Below the pieces are notes generated by a model. That model had not been told where the DNA came from and made no database searches. It saw only the letters and a program-made list of their open reading frames with translations. Source: Hyphomicrobiales bacterium (lineage in GTDB: Bacteria; Pseudomonadota; Alphaproteobacteria; Rhizobiales; Xanthobacteraceae). Taken from it: 5,344 bases of DNA. The translations under genes and the position numbers were made by a program. Shown in pieces: positions 5,288 through 5,344 of this stretch (the stretch's first letter is position 1; the number at the start of each line of letters is the position of its first letter). The stretch lies in assembly GCA_017304505.1 (NCBI GenBank), contig JAFKKQ010000176.1, positions 1 to 5,344 of the forward strand. The letters run 5' to 3'.

Positions 5288-5344
5288 AAAGTTGAGCGGC
5301 GGCGAAGGTGTTGCACGCCTTGATGGTGCCTTCCCTGAAACCTG
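5286..5344 (-). CDS. C-terminal end of an unidentified gene upstream of moaB
   Basis: One minus-strand frame reads GFREGTIKACNTFAAAQL and stops with TAG at 5288-5286, 7 bp before the moaB start. Third codon positions are mostly G or C, as in the neighbouring genes, and the tight spacing suggests an operon with moaB. Eighteen residues are too few to name a family. It could be non-coding, but the spacing and codon pattern make a gene end more likely. Confidence 0.5.
   Translation of the reverse strand, partial: GFREGTIKACNTFAAAQL

Noticed and set aside
4685..5323. 212-codon plus-strand frame opposite moaB
   Set aside because: It is an antisense shadow of moaB; the minus-strand protein carries all the conserved MoaB motifs.

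Overview
The window looks like chromosomal DNA of a high-GC alphaproteobacterium, probably Hyphomicrobiales close to Bradyrhizobium, Rhodopseudomonas or Afipia. The reasons are indirect: strong G/C preference at third codon positions, a small DUF3551-type secreted protein, a Bug-type (TctC) solute receptor, dispersed palindromes of the GTCATTCCGGG and ATGGCCGGG types that I associate with Bradyrhizobium-like genomes, and a GTTC-N7-GTTC operator, the alphaproteobacterial form of the LexA box.

Layout. (1) 1-1578, minus strand: a two-gene unit. A PA0069/Rv2578c-type radical SAM protein (346-1509) overlaps by ATGA the start of a VOC/glyoxalase-fold protein that runs off the left edge. Its promoter region carries a perfect GTTC-N7-GTTC motif overlapping a plausible -35 box. 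(2) 1685-1975, plus strand: a small exported DUF3551-like protein with four cysteines and a His/Arg/Lys-rich tail. (3) 1994-3367, minus strand: a UbiD-family (prenylated-FMN) decarboxylase, convergent with the DUF3551 gene. (4) 3487-4485, plus strand: a periplasmic Bug/TctC substrate-binding protein, divergent from the decarboxylase across 119 bp that hold a good sigma-70-like promoter for the decarboxylase. (5) 4486-4714: a non-coding stretch between convergent genes, with a terminator-like hairpin and a 118-bp composite palindromic repeat. (6) 4715-5278, minus strand: molybdenum cofactor protein MoaB, 7 bp downstream of the last codons of an unidentified gene that runs off the right edge.

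How the genes may work together. The decarboxylase and Bug receptor plausibly form an uptake-and-decarboxylation pair for a carboxylic, possibly aromatic, acid; the substrate cannot be read from sequence. MoaB belongs to molybdopterin synthesis. The most interesting part is the left end: the radical SAM protein has both a perfect alphaproteobacterial SOS box in its promoter and a C-terminal QLSLF, the canonical beta sliding-clamp-binding pentapeptide. Together these two independent signals suggest a LexA-controlled, replication- or repair-associated radical SAM enzyme, co-translated with a VOC protein. This is a hypothesis from sequence alone.

Most other long open frames, on either strand, are GC-driven shadows of these genes. 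I saw no tRNA, rRNA, CRISPR array or insertion sequence.
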